Positions 25,299 to 33,728 are shown, numbered from the stretch's first letter. The stretch: DNA of 64,000 bases from Anaerolineales bacterium (GCA_016934715.1 JAFGSI010000018.1:1-64000); one strand, 5' to 3'. Made by a program: numbers and translations. The notes: generated by a model not told the origin, from the letters alone.

Positions 25299-25590
25299 CC
25301 TTAGATTTTTTTTCGACCACATCCGGAAAATGATTTTCTGGAGCACGTACATCCAAAATGACCCGTTTGCAAGAACGGCAGAAGATCCCACGAGCGATCG
25401 CGCCGTAGAACGGAACGGCATATTCCCCGACCCGTTCGCCCCCCAGGAAGGCGGCCTTGATATTCTTCTTCCAAGACGGCTCCCCTGCGATCCAGCGGAG
25501 ATCACTATGATCGGCAGCATAGATGCACCCCCTTTCGGCCTCCCCGGAGCAGATCGGGCAGCGGAGGGGATCGACTTCGTCCTGGTTCAC
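25282..25590 (-). CDS. Small zinc-ribbon-like protein
   Basis: 102 residues. An N-terminal knuckle LRCPICSGEAERG and a second, RGIFCRSCKRVIL, can form one zinc ribbon, separated by a region with LRWIAGEPSW. This layout (CPxC, W, CxxC) fits the PF20097/DUF6487-like family of unknown function, judged from memory. The gene starts 1 base after the CCA-protein gene stops and overlaps the HisN-like gene by 17 bases, so it is translationally linked to both. Confidence 0.7.
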   Translation of the reverse strand: MNQDEVDPLRCPICSGEAERGCIYAADHSDLRWIAGEPSWKKNIKAAFLGGERVGEYAVPFYGAIARGIFCRSCKRVILDVRAPENHFPDVVEKKSKDESCE

Positions 25591-25591
25591 A

Positions 25592-28222
25592 TCATTTTTC
25601 CTTCAGCAATGTCTCCAGGAGCGAATGCTCCTGGGCATCCGTTGAAACCTCCCCATCCAGCCGGGCCTGGCGCAGGCGGCGCAGGATCATCTGATAGGAA
25701 GGGCCGGGCGGCAGGCCGCGCCGCTTCAGGTCATCCCCGCTGGTGCATGGCTGAACCGTGCGCCAGCGAACGATGTAGGCGTCGAGAACTTCCCGTTGCG
25801 CAGGCGGGGCATCCAGCCAGACGGTGTAGGCCGCCAACAGGGGAACGTCCTCCAGCCGGGTGAACACCTCGCTGGGTTTTGCGCCGACCAGGGCAGGCAG
25901 CTCCTGCTGCAGGTCGCGGGCTGCCAGCAGGGCCGAGCGCAGCGCCAGCGGCAGACGCAGGCGGTTGCAGACCGACTGGATCGCTTCAGCAGGCAGTCGC
26001 CCCAGCCACAGCAGGTAGGCGATCGCCAGCCGGCGATACATCGGCTTAAGGTCCGGCAATACGCCCCAGGCTTGTGGAGCCTGCGCTTTGAGCCCGGCCT
26101 CCATCAAACGCTGCAGACCCTCGTCCCAGGGCAGGGCAGGATGGATGTGGGCCAGCAGACCCAGGTCGGCGAGGCGGGCCAGCATCGCCGCCGCCCGCTC
26201 CTCGGCCAGGATCAGGTTCAGTTCGTGGCGGATCCGGTCGCCAGACAGCTTCTCCAGGCCGGGTCGAGCCTCGTCCATCAGCTGGCGGGTGCGGGTCTCG
26301 ACCTGGAAACCGAAGCGCTGCTCGAAGCGCACCGCCCGCAGCATGCGGGTCGGGTCATCCACAAAGGACAATGAGTGCAGGACGCGCACCATCCCGGCGT
26401 TCAGGTCCGCCAGGCCGCCCCAGTAGTCGAGCAATTCGCCGTAATGGCGCCCATCCAGGCGCAGGGCCAGAGTGTTGATGGTGAAATCACGCCGGTGCAG
26501 ATCGAGCTTGATCGAGCCGCGTTCGACCGTTGGCAAGGCCGATGGATGTTCATAGAACTCCTGGCGGGCAGAGATGAAATCCAGGTAGTGCGGCAGGAAC
26601 TCGCCGCCCACCTTCCCGGGGGTGAGTTCGGCCGCCTGGATATCCCACTTGGCCGTTCCGAAGCGCCCGTGAGTCATGACCCGCCCGCCATAGCGCCTGG
26701 CCAGGGTCTTGGCCAGGGCAATCGCATTGCCTTCGACAACAATGTCGAAGTCCAGGCTGGGACGATCGAGCAGCAGGTCGCGCACGAATCCGCCGACGAT
26801 GTACAGGGCGGTCTTCGGCCCGGCAGCAGCCTCGATGACCGCCTTGAGCAGAGCCAACCGGTCGGGCGGCAGGGCCCGCTCAAGTTTTCCAGCCAGATTG
26901 GGAGTTCCGGCCGCGGCCGACTGGCGCGGCGCCAGGGTCTTGAGCAGATCGGTGCGTGTGACGATCCCGATCACACAGCCAGCCTCGTCGACCACCGGTA
27001 CCTGGCCCCAACCCGAATCGGTCATGACTGCCTGCAGGTGCTGGAGGGCGTCCTCCGGGCGGACGGTCACCTCGCCGGCCTCCATCAGGCTGGAGGCGGT
27101 CAGGTTGAGTTTATGGGCCACGGCCCGGTCGACGGCCCGGCGGGTGAGCAGGCCGACGACATGTTCGCCGCGCACCACCGGAAAGCCCTCGTAGCCGTAC
27201 TTCTGCATCAATTTGACCGCCTCGCCAACCGGTGTCTCGGGAGCCAGCAGGCGCGGACGCTTGGACATGATCTGGGCTACGCTGATCGACGGGCGCACGA
27301 TGCGCGGCAGGATGCGCAGCAGTTCGGCTTCGACCGCCTCCAGCGCCTGCGGACCATCCGGCCGGCCTTCGTTGGACTCCGGGCGAACGAGGGCTGCTGC
27401 GGCCCGGTCGTGACCGCCGCCGCCGAAGTGAGCCGCCACCGCCGAGACATCGATGCCGTCACTGGTCGAACGCGCCACCAGGCGGATGCCTTCGTCGGTC
27501 TCGACCAGCACGAACAGGGCATCCGGATCGAGCACATCGCGCAGCTTGTGGGTCAGGCTGGAGATCTCCTCGCTGGAGCCTGTGGCATCGCCGGTCGCCA
27601 CCACCACCCGGTAGCCGTTGAACTGGTGGGTGGCCGCCTCGGTCAGCAGCCGTTCGTAGACTTCACGCTGTTCGGACGATAGCGGCGGGTTGAGGAACTT
27701 GATAGCCGTGCGCAGGTCCGCACCATGTTCGAGCAGGACCGCCGCGGCCCGGGCGTCCCGGGCAGAGGTGTGCGCATAGGTCAACGAACCGGTATCTTCA
27801 TAGATCCCCAGCAGGAGCAGGGTCGCCTGGATCGGGGTGAGGCTCAGGCCGCACCCGATGATCGCCTCGACCAGCAGGGTGGTCGCCGCCCCAGTTTCCT
27901 CGACCCGCAGGTCCCATTCCGGCGGCAGTCCCGGCCGGGCCGGATGATGATCGATCACCCGCACCTGCGTCTCCGCACCCATCCCCTTGAGCGTGATCAA
28001 CGACTGGGTATCGACCAGCGTCACCGCCTCGATCGCCCCGGCCGGCAGGTCACGCGCCTCGATCATCGGCAGTTCGGACCCATACAGCGCCAGGTACGAA
28101 CGCACGTTGCGGTTCATCCGGCGCGGCAGGACCGGCCAGGCCGTCTCGTCGAGCAGCCAGGCTCCCAGCAGCGAGGCGATGGCGTCGAAATCTGCCTGTT
28201 CGTGGGTCAGGATGATGCGCAT
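25592..28222 (-). CDS. DHH - CBS - tRNA nucleotidyltransferase (CCA/A-adding) fusion
   Basis: 876 residues from ATG 28222. Residues 1-~300 are a DHH/DHHA1 phosphoesterase: LTHEQADFDAIASLLGAWL, the RVIDHHPARPG site, GIYEDTGSLTYA and FGGGGHDRAAAA. Residues ~310-430 are two CBS repeats (IMSKRPRLLAPETPVGEA and SLMEAGEVTVRPEDAL). Residues ~455-870 are a class II nucleotidyltransferase: YIVGGFVRDLLLDRPSLDFD, DLHRRDFTINTLALRLDG and FVDDPTRMLRAVRFEQRFG. Such fusions act in tRNA 3'-end A-addition in some thermophiles and other phyla, with the DHH part a possible nuclease. ATG 28240 would add six residues; 28222 matches the family start and a -10 at 28229-28234. Confidence 0.9.
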   Translation of the reverse strand: MRIILTHEQADFDAIASLLGAWLLDETAWPVLPRRMNRNVRSYLALYGSELPMIEARDLPAGAIEAVTLVDTQSLITLKGMGAETQVRVIDHHPARPGLPPEWDLRVEETGAATTLLVEAIIGCGLSLTPIQATLLLLGIYEDTGSLTYAHTSARDARAAAVLLEHGADLRTAIKFLNPPLSSEQREVYERLLTEAATHQFNGYRVVVATGDATGSSEEISSLTHKLRDVLDPDALFVLVETDEGIRLVARSTSDGIDVSAVAAHFGGGGHDRAAAALVRPESNEGRPDGPQALEAVEAELLRILPRIVRPSISVAQIMSKRPRLLAPETPVGEAVKLMQKYGYEGFPVVRGEHVVGLLTRRAVDRAVAHKLNLTASSLMEAGEVTVRPEDALQHLQAVMTDSGWGQVPVVDEAGCVIGIVTRTDLLKTLAPRQSAAAGTPNLAGKLERALPPDRLALLKAVIEAAAGPKTALYIVGGFVRDLLLDRPSLDFDIVVEGNAIALAKTLARRYGGRVMTHGRFGTAKWDIQAAELTPGKVGGEFLPHYLDFISARQEFYEHPSALPTVERGSIKLDLHRRDFTINTLALRLDGRHYGELLDYWGGLADLNAGMVRVLHSLSFVDDPTRMLRAVRFEQRFGFQVETRTRQLMDEARPGLEKLSGDRIRHELNLILAEERAAAMLARLADLGLLAHIHPALPWDEGLQRLMEAGLKAQAPQAWGVLPDLKPMYRRLAIAYLLWLGRLPAEAIQSVCNRLRLPLALRSALLAARDLQQELPALVGAKPSEVFTRLEDVPLLAAYTVWLDAPPAQREVLDAYIVRWRTVQPCTSGDDLKRRGLPPGPSYQMILRRLRQARLDGEVSTDAQEHSLLETLLKEK

Positions 28223-28228
28223 AAAGGA

Positions 28229-28234
28229 ATTGTA
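28229..28234 (-). promoter_or_regulatory. Candidate -10 element giving a leaderless mRNA
   Basis: Minus-strand TACAAT ends 6 bases before ATG 28222, so transcription would begin at or next to the start codon. There is no Shine-Dalgarno sequence before either candidate ATG, which fits leaderless translation. Confidence 0.4.
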
Positions 28235-28396
28235 ATCCATTTTCTGAAAGCCGATGCTTCCCTACGAGGAAGTCCCGCGCGTCCCGCCCGAGGAGAACGC
28301 AGAGGCGATCTTCTGCGTCACCCACCCCGCCTCCGGGGCGGACCTCTACACCCCTTGTCACTGGCGGCACGCATCCCTGCTGATCGTCCCGCAACC

Positions 28397-29881
28397 CTAC
28401 TTCCGCCAATCCTCCAGCAGCATTCCGGCCGCGACCTTGCCCGAGAGCGTCACCATCGGCGCCCCGCCGCCGGGATGTGTCGTCCCGCCGGCGAAGTACA
28501 GCCCGCCCACGTAGGGAGAACGGTTGTGCGGGCGCAGGAAGGCCGCCAGGCGCTGGTTGGACGAGGCTCCATACAATGCCCCACGGTAGGCGCCGCTGAC
28601 CTGGGCGAACTCCAGAGGGGTCAGGATGCGCTCGTACTGGATCTCCGGGCGCACGTCCAGACCGTGCCCGGCCAGCCTCGCCAGCACCAGGTTGCGATAC
28701 GCACCACAGCGCGTCTCCCAGTTCCAGCCTGAGCCGAGGGCCGGGGTGTTGACCATCACGAACCAGTTCTCGCCGCCGCGCGGAGCGTGTGAGCGGTCCG
28801 TCTTGGAGGTGATCGCCACATAGACCGTGGGCTCGGTAGGCGGGCGGTCGTGGAAAAAGATCTCCTCAAATTCGCCCCGGTATGCGCGGCTGAAAAAGAT
28901 GTTGTGATGGGCCAATTCGGGATGGCGGCCCTTCAGTCCAAGCAGCAGGACAAAGCCCGAGCTGGAGAGCGCCCTGCCCAGGATTCGTCGGACGACCCGG
29001 GCAGGCACGGCCCCGCCAGGCAGCAGGTCCGCGTAAACCGTCGCGACATCGACGTTGGCGATGACCTTGGCAGCCGGCACAACCTCGCCCGCCTCGACCT
29101 CGACCCCCTGTACGGCCCCCTCCCGAACCACGATCCGCCGGACCGGCGTGTTCAGATGGATCTCGACGCCCAGCTCGCGCGCCAGGCGCTCGTAGGCCTG
29201 CGCCAGGGCATACATTCCGCCCTGCGGGTACCAGACCCCACCGGCCAGTTCAACGTACGAGATGACATTCAGCGTCGCCGGGGCCAGGTACGGGCTGGCG
29301 CCGATGTAGGTGGCAAAGCGCCCGAGCAGCTGGCGCAGGCGCGGATCGCGCACAAAGGAATGGATCGCTCCGGACATGGTCCGCAGCGGGTCGATCCGCA
29401 GCAGGTCGAAGGGGGAGAACTGGGCCAGGCTGGCCAGCGATGGCGGCGGTCCATAGACGAACGCCTGGCCGGTCAGGCGGTGGAGGCGGGCAGCATAGGC
29501 CAGGTAAGCCAGGTAGCCTTCCACATCCCCGGGCGCAAAAGCCTCCAAAGCGTCGATCAGGTCGGCCAATTCACGACGGACATCGATCCTGGACCCATCC
29601 GGATAGAAATAGCGTGTCAGGGGGTCAACCGGCAAAAGGGTCAGGTAGTCGGAGAGCTGCCGATCGGCGGTGGCGAACAGGTCCGCAACCACGCTGCGCA
29701 TGGTCAGTACGGATGGCCCCAGGTCGAAACGGTAGCCTGCAGCCTGCAGTTCCCCCATCTTGCCCCCCACCCGGGCATTCTTCTCCAAGACGATCACCCT
29801 GCAGCCGCGCGCCGCAAGGTGGATGGCAGCGCTCAATCCACCCAGCCCCGCTCCGATGATGACGACCTGCTTCGTAGACAT
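28397..29881 (-). CDS. Carotenoid desaturase (CrtI/CrtD-like FAD oxidoreductase)
   Basis: 494 residues. N-terminal dinucleotide fold VVIIGAGLGGLSAAIHLA, then LEKNARVGGKMGEL and FDLGPSVLTM, as in phytoene desaturases. The C-terminal FAD motif is YFAGGTTHPGGGAPMVTLSG. It removes hydrogens from a carotenoid backbone at the membrane. The adjacent GT2 and CruF genes suggest a later step, such as 3',4'-desaturation (CrtD role), over phytoene desaturation. That is inference; no crtB lies in the window. It stands 52 bases after the GT2 gene. Confidence 0.85.
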   Translation of the reverse strand: MSTKQVVIIGAGLGGLSAAIHLAARGCRVIVLEKNARVGGKMGELQAAGYRFDLGPSVLTMRSVVADLFATADRQLSDYLTLLPVDPLTRYFYPDGSRIDVRRELADLIDALEAFAPGDVEGYLAYLAYAARLHRLTGQAFVYGPPPSLASLAQFSPFDLLRIDPLRTMSGAIHSFVRDPRLRQLLGRFATYIGASPYLAPATLNVISYVELAGGVWYPQGGMYALAQAYERLARELGVEIHLNTPVRRIVVREGAVQGVEVEAGEVVPAAKVIANVDVATVYADLLPGGAVPARVVRRILGRALSSSGFVLLLGLKGRHPELAHHNIFFSRAYRGEFEEIFFHDRPPTEPTVYVAITSKTDRSHAPRGGENWFVMVNTPALGSGWNWETRCGAYRNLVLARLAGHGLDVRPEIQYERILTPLEFAQVSGAYRGALYGASSNQRLAAFLRPHNRSPYVGGLYFAGGTTHPGGGAPMVTLSGKVAAGMLLEDWRK

Positions 29882-29933
29882 TGGACACCTCGCACGAACA
29901 GTCTCCCAGCCTATCCCATTCCATCCGGTTCGG

Positions 29934-31064
29934 TCACACTTTGAGCCATCTGCCCTTCCACTGCGCCGCGCCGTAACGGCACTGCCACCAGACCGCCCGA
30001 CCGACGATGACCGTCATCAGGACCGCCGAAACCGGAAGCAGCAGGCTGTCGGCCAGGCGCTGGCGGGTCACCGCCGCGGCCAGGCTCCGCACCCCGACCC
30101 CCAGCGCGATCAGGGCCAGCGGCACGGCCGGCCAGCCGTACCCCGGAGCCAACCAGCCGATGGCCAGCCACAGCCAGGGGAAGAGATAGATCAGCCAGTG
30201 AAAAACGGTCGACAGAGCCAGCAGGAACAGGCTGCCGTGCCCAGCCAGGACGTTCTTGGCGTAGCCGTCCCGAACCGCGGACCAGCTTGCGTACATCCGG
30301 CAGGATACCAGCCCGTCCCCGTCGGCGGCCCGCAGGCGCAACCCGATCTTCTTGGCCCGCCTGGCCAGGGTGATGTCCTCGACCACCGAAGCCTTGACGC
30401 CCTCGTGCCCGCCTAGCAGGCGGTATGCCTCGCGCCGGAAGGCCAGGCACTGACCGTTGGCCGCCGCCAGGGAGGCGAAGGGGATATGGTGCACTGCCAG
30501 GACAGGCAGGTAGCCGATGATCGCCAGGCTCATCAGCGGGACGATCAACCGTTCGGCCCAGGTGCAGGTCTCCTGGGTCGGCCAGACGGTGGCCATATCG
30601 GCCCGACTGGCCTGCAGGTAGTGCATCACCGCCGCCAGCGCCTCCGGAGACCAGATCACATCCGCGTCGCTAAAGAGCAGAATCTCGCCGCGGGCAGCTG
30701 CGGCCAGCTGGGCGCAGGCCCAGTTCTTCCCCAGCCAGCCGGGGGGCAGTTCGGCGCCCTGCAACAGGCGCAGGCGCGGGTCCCCTTTCGCCGTGGACCG
30801 GACGACTTGGGCCGTGCCGTCGCTCGAATTGTCGTCCAGGACAAGCAGTTCAAAGTCCGGATATTCCTGGGCCAGCAGGCTGGACAGGGTCGCCCCGATG
30901 CGGGCGGCCTCGTCGCGGGCCGGGATCAGCACCGAGACAGTGCCATGCGGGCCGAGGGGTCTGTGCCGGTAACGTTCCAGGCGCGGGAAGGTCAGGGCGT
31001 TCAAGCTGGCGATCAGGACGATCAGGCCGAGGCTGCAGGTGACGAAGAGGATCAGGAGGGTCAT
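29934..31064 (-). CDS. GT2 glycosyltransferase of the carotenoid cluster (CruG/CrtQ-like)
   Basis: 376 residues. N-terminal helix, GT-A core with SVLIPARDEAARIGATL, LVLDDNSSDGTAQVV, GWLGKNWACAQLAAAA and the metal site LFSDADVIWSPEAL, then a SCRMYASWSAVRDGYAKNV segment and about three C-terminal membrane helices. It shares order and motifs with the GT2 at 14006-15166. In cyanobacteria a GT2 (CruG) next to CruF adds a sugar to the carotenoid 2'-hydroxyl. A similar role is inferred here from its position between CruF (4-base overlap) and a CrtI-type gene. Confidence 0.82.
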   Translation of the reverse strand: MTLLILFVTCSLGLIVLIASLNALTFPRLERYRHRPLGPHGTVSVLIPARDEAARIGATLSSLLAQEYPDFELLVLDDNSSDGTAQVVRSTAKGDPRLRLLQGAELPPGWLGKNWACAQLAAAARGEILLFSDADVIWSPEALAAVMHYLQASRADMATVWPTQETCTWAERLIVPLMSLAIIGYLPVLAVHHIPFASLAAANGQCLAFRREAYRLLGGHEGVKASVVEDITLARRAKKIGLRLRAADGDGLVSCRMYASWSAVRDGYAKNVLAGHGSLFLLALSTVFHWLIYLFPWLWLAIGWLAPGYGWPAVPLALIALGVGVRSLAAAVTRQRLADSLLLPVSAVLMTVIVGRAVWWQCRYGAAQWKGRWLKV

Positions 31065-31888
31065 TGGACCTCCCGAAGGCTACCAGTGGTGGACCGCTGA
31101 ATCTGGCGTAGAAATGCCCAGAACAGGACAGCGCCCATGCCAAGAAAGCCGCAGACAGCCGGACCAGGGAGATCCCAGAAAAACAATTGGCCGAACGATT
31201 CCAGGAACCAGGTGATGCAGTAGACCGCCGCCAGAGGGCTGACCGGCAGATCGCGCGGCCGGATGATCAGGGTCACCAGGAAGGCGACCAGCAGCCAGCC
31301 AAGAAAATTGGTCCAGGGAATGCCGAAATAGCCCGACGGAACCTCCCAGGTCCAGAAGCCCCAGGCGACCATCTGTGGATCGAGGAACAGGTCCCAGGCG
31401 GTCATCGCCAGGGCGGAGAGCAGGGCAAAAATGAGTTGACCCTTCCTCCTCCGCCCCACTCCCCCGGGGGGGAAGGGGAAAATGAGGGATGCCACTGCCC
31501 AGGAGGGCGGGAGCATCATCAGCCAGGCCAGCGGGATAAGCACGGGGACCTTGCCAACCTGCGGCTGGAGCAATTCTGTGTAGTGGTAGCGCCCGAAGGG
31601 GAGACCGGTGGTGCTGCCAAGGTACTCGGCCGCCCAGGCCAGGATGGCCACACTCGCCGCCAGCCCCAGGACGCGTCCGGGTTTCCAGGCCCGCCACAGG
31701 ATGACAATCACTGTCGCCACCTGGGTCAGGACCCCGATCTCGATCCCGATCCGCAGCGACTCGTCGCCCAGCGCCCAGCGCACGATCGGCAGCGAGATGA
31801 AGGTCAGCGCCCAGACCGCCAGCATGATCAGGATGGCCGGGTCAAGGCGTAGAAGGGGTTGCACAAGGCGTTGGAGGCGATTGGACAT
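31061..31888 (-). CDS. cruF: Carotenoid 1',2'-hydratase, CruF type
   Basis: 275 residues from ATG 31888 with about seven membrane helices. Family marks of CruF/DUF422 hydratases are EYLGSTTGLPFGRYHYTE, VGKVPVLIPLAWLMML, AWDLFLDPQMVAWGFWTWE and GYFGIPWTNFLGWL; the acidic and His/Tyr residues in the first and third are the likely active site. CruF adds water to the psi end of carotenes, giving a tertiary hydroxyl that can be glycosylated. The stop overlaps the GT2 start. An upstream in-frame extension has no membrane or family features and is excluded. Confidence 0.88.
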   Translation of the reverse strand: MSNRLQRLVQPLLRLDPAILIMLAVWALTFISLPIVRWALGDESLRIGIEIGVLTQVATVIVILWRAWKPGRVLGLAASVAILAWAAEYLGSTTGLPFGRYHYTELLQPQVGKVPVLIPLAWLMMLPPSWAVASLIFPFPPGGVGRRRKGQLIFALLSALAMTAWDLFLDPQMVAWGFWTWEVPSGYFGIPWTNFLGWLLVAFLVTLIIRPRDLPVSPLAAVYCITWFLESFGQLFFWDLPGPAVCGFLGMGAVLFWAFLRQIQRSTTGSLREVQ

Positions 31889-32332
31889 TGAACAGACAAC
31901 ACGACCGACCGGGAGCATCACCTGCCAGCACGAGCTGCTGACAGCGGCCCAAAAAGCGCACAGACAGGATCTCTTTTCAAAGCTGCCAGGGATACAGCAG
32001 AGCAAAATGGCAAGCCGATCTGCAGAAGACGCATTCAATGCCAGCCATCTTGAATGCCCGGCCCCGCGCGGCGCAAACCCCATGTCCAGGCTCGCAGGGG
32101 TCCGCCGCAGGGCGCTCCAATCCAACCGGAAAGAGGTCCTCTACTGCTCCTTGCAGATACAGCGAAACGGAAGCTGCCGCGAAGCGGGTGGAGGCAACGA
32201 TTTCGGTTCGGATATTTACGCAGTACTCCGTAATTATAGACCGCTCCGCTATCACCTCCTATCAAATTATCCCTGCGCCGGTTGCACCAAACTTGGATGA
32301 ATGCGATTCGACCACAGGGGGACATTTTGATG
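31889..32332. other. Gene-free divergent region upstream of cruF
   Basis: About 440 bases between cruF (-) and the leader at 32333 (+). Several short frames exist but none has a ribosome site or recognisable product. A minus-strand TATAAT is at 32238-32233, probably driving the cruF operon with a long ~340-base leader. A TTGATA box upstream of it is 21 bases away, too far for a standard -35. Confidence 0.4.
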
Positions 32333-32345
32333 TATAATGACGACC

Positions 32346-32402
32346 ATGTTGCTGAACCCGTCCCCGGCCCCTAGCACCCGATTCCCTGCCAGGTCTGGAT
32401 AG
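32346..32402 (+). CDS. Proline-containing leader peptide
   Basis: The frame reads MLLNPSPAPSTRFPARSG and ends in TAG at 32400-32402. The ATG lies 7 bases after the TATAAT, so it would be translated as a leaderless message. Pro codons (CCG, CCG, CCT, CCT) fall at positions 5, 7, 9 and 14. A ribosome stalled there would leave 32390-32398 free for antitermination; one reaching the stop would cover it. Whether it is translated is untested. Confidence 0.4.
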   Translation: MLLNPSPAPSTRFPARSG

Positions 32403-32423
32403 GTTCGTTCGTCACGCCTCAAG

Positions 32424-32451
32424 CGGCTCCCAGACCTGAGGAGCCGTTTTT
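32424..32451 (+). terminator. Intrinsic terminator at the end of the leader
   Basis: CGGCTCC (32424-32430) pairs with GGAGCCG (32440-32446) over a 9-base loop and is followed by TTTTTG. AA/TT and G-T pairs can extend the base. Confidence 0.8.
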
Positions 32452-32462
32452 GTATATGAAAA

Positions 32463-32780
32463 ATGGACCAGGCCTCGATCGGGACGTCTAGAAACATCGC
32501 TGGGAACGAGATGGGAAAACAAATGATCAGGAGACAAACGTGCTTCTACGCACAGGGTGACGAGATCCTGTGGCCCAACCGGGATCCCCTCGCCCTTTCA
32601 AATTGGCCCAGAGACCAAGAATACGCCTGGCTCCCATTTCTCCACCAGTGGATGCAGGAAGATGCCAGCGATGAAAAAATCGCGGTGTGGTTATCGCCAG
32701 GAGAGAGATTTCGCGTGGATCTTCCGGGTAATCCCAAAAATGGTTTACGGGGCGTCCGTACGGCGCTCGCGCCCCACTGA
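32463..32780 (+). CDS. Uncertain hypothetical protein
   Basis: 105 codons, unrecognised. Later in-frame starts at 32511 or 32523 are possible. The central part (QGDEILWPNRDPLALSN, WLPFLHQWMQ) has protein-like composition and Trp/Pro-rich segments, but base composition is less GC-rich than in neighbours and there is no clear ribosome site. It lies between the attenuator and the mazG-like gene, ending 8 bases before it. It could be a small gene or readable leader RNA. Confidence 0.3.
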   Translation: MDQASIGTSRNIAGNEMGKQMIRRQTCFYAQGDEILWPNRDPLALSNWPRDQEYAWLPFLHQWMQEDASDEKIAVWLSPGERFRVDLPGNPKNGLRGVRTALAPH

Positions 32781-32788
32781 GAAGGCGT

Positions 32789-33115
32789 ATGGAAATCAAA
32801 GATCTGACCTCCCGGATGCATACCTTTGTCCGCTCGAAAGGCTGGTACGAGCCCGGCAGCAAGCGCCCGCAGACGCCGCGCAACCTGGCCATCTCGCTCA
32901 GCCTGGAGGCCAGCGAGGTGCTCGAGCACTTCCAGTGGCACGACGGCCCCCCGGACCGAGACGAACTGGGCTCCGAACTGGCTGATGTGGCCCTGTATCT
33001 ATTACAATTGGCCTCGGTCTCCGGGATCGACCTGGAGCAGGCCGTTTTGAAGAAGTTGGAAGCCAATGCGGCCCGTGCCTGGGATCAAGACCGACTCCGG
33101 AAAGAGATCGAATGA
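32789..33115 (+). CDS. MazG-like nucleotide pyrophosphohydrolase
   Basis: 108 residues, all-alpha NTP-PPase. The metal-binding acidic pattern is SLSLEASEVLEHFQWH (ExxE) with ELGSELADVALYLLQLA (ExxD). Proteins of this size (RS21-C6/MazG-like) hydrolyse nucleoside triphosphates to monophosphates, often house-cleaning modified nucleotides. Short length marks it as single-domain rather than full MazG. ATG 32789 follows GAAGGCGT. It overlaps the next gene by 4 bases (ATGA). Confidence 0.85.
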   Translation: MEIKDLTSRMHTFVRSKGWYEPGSKRPQTPRNLAISLSLEASEVLEHFQWHDGPPDRDELGSELADVALYLLQLASVSGIDLEQAVLKKLEANAARAWDQDRLRKEIE

Positions 33116-33642
33116 AGGTCTCCATTTTCGGCGGGGCCGGCCCCGCACCCGGCTCTCCGGCTTACCAGGAAGCCTTCGAACTCGGCAGGCTGCTGGCCAA
33201 TGCCGGCCACACCGTCCTGACTGGCGGCTACATCGGCACGATGGAAGCCGCCAGCCGCGGGGCGGCTGAATCCGGCGGGCACGTGATTGGCGTGACCTGT
33301 GACGAGATCGAGCAGTGGCGCGGGGTCAGGGCCAATGCCTGGGTCAGGGAAGAGTGGCACAAGCAGACCCTGATCGAGCGCCTGACCGCCCTGGTCCAGG
33401 AATGCGACGCCGCCATCGCACTATCCGGAGGCCCCGGAACGCTGGTCGAGGTGGCCCTGACCTGGAACCTGATGATCATCGAATCGCTGCCAGCCAAGCC
33501 GCTGATCCTGGTTGGCGATCGATGGAAACAGGTCCTGGACCAGTTCTTCGCCGAGTTCAACACCTACATGCCGGCCAACCAGCGCGATCTGGTCGCCTTT
33601 GTGCCGGATGTAAATGCGGCGGTCGCAAGATTGAGACCTTGA
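33112..33642 (+). CDS. LOG/TIGR00725-family protein
   Basis: 176 residues, Rossmann fold. It shows KVSIFGGAGPAPGSPAYQEA, then GGYIGTMEAASRGAAESGG, and the nucleotide-binding SGGPGTLVEVALTWNL, a variant of the LOG PGGxGTxxE motif. LOG enzymes release free cytokinin-like bases from nucleotides, but many bacterial members have unknown substrates, and the label lysine decarboxylase used for the family is misleading. It is translationally coupled to the mazG-like gene, suggesting joint nucleotide clean-up. The next gene begins 101 bases later. Confidence 0.82.
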   Translation: MKVSIFGGAGPAPGSPAYQEAFELGRLLANAGHTVLTGGYIGTMEAASRGAAESGGHVIGVTCDEIEQWRGVRANAWVREEWHKQTLIERLTALVQECDAAIALSGGPGTLVEVALTWNLMIIESLPAKPLILVGDRWKQVLDQFFAEFNTYMPANQRDLVAFVPDVNAAVARLRP

Positions 33643-33728
33643 TCCGCACCGATCCGGAAATGCAGCGCCTCCCCCAGGCAGGCGCCGGCTATGCGCCCCA
33701 GACCGCCTGGTCGCTTGTAGTGACATAA

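Larger units (their letters stand above)
32333..32451 (+). promoter_or_regulatory. Candidate transcription attenuator (promoter, leader peptide, antiterminator, terminator)
   Basis: TATAAT at 32333-32338 predicts a transcript starting about 32345. It would contain an 18-codon leader, then a terminator at 32424-32451. Bases 32390-32398, the last codons of the leader, are the exact 9-base complement of 32430-32438, which is the terminator loop plus one stem base. The two structures therefore compete, as in ribosome-mediated attenuators. Four of the 18 codons are Pro. The genes downstream include two prolyl-tRNA synthetases, which makes proline or charged tRNA-Pro a plausible signal. Alternatives are a small RNA or a chance hairpin. 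Confidence 0.5.

Noticed and set aside
32333-32451. tRNA gene or T-box riboswitch
   Set aside because: The ~110-base transcript cannot form a cloverleaf, and neither the T-box TGGN sequence nor the AGGGTGGNACCGCG core is present.
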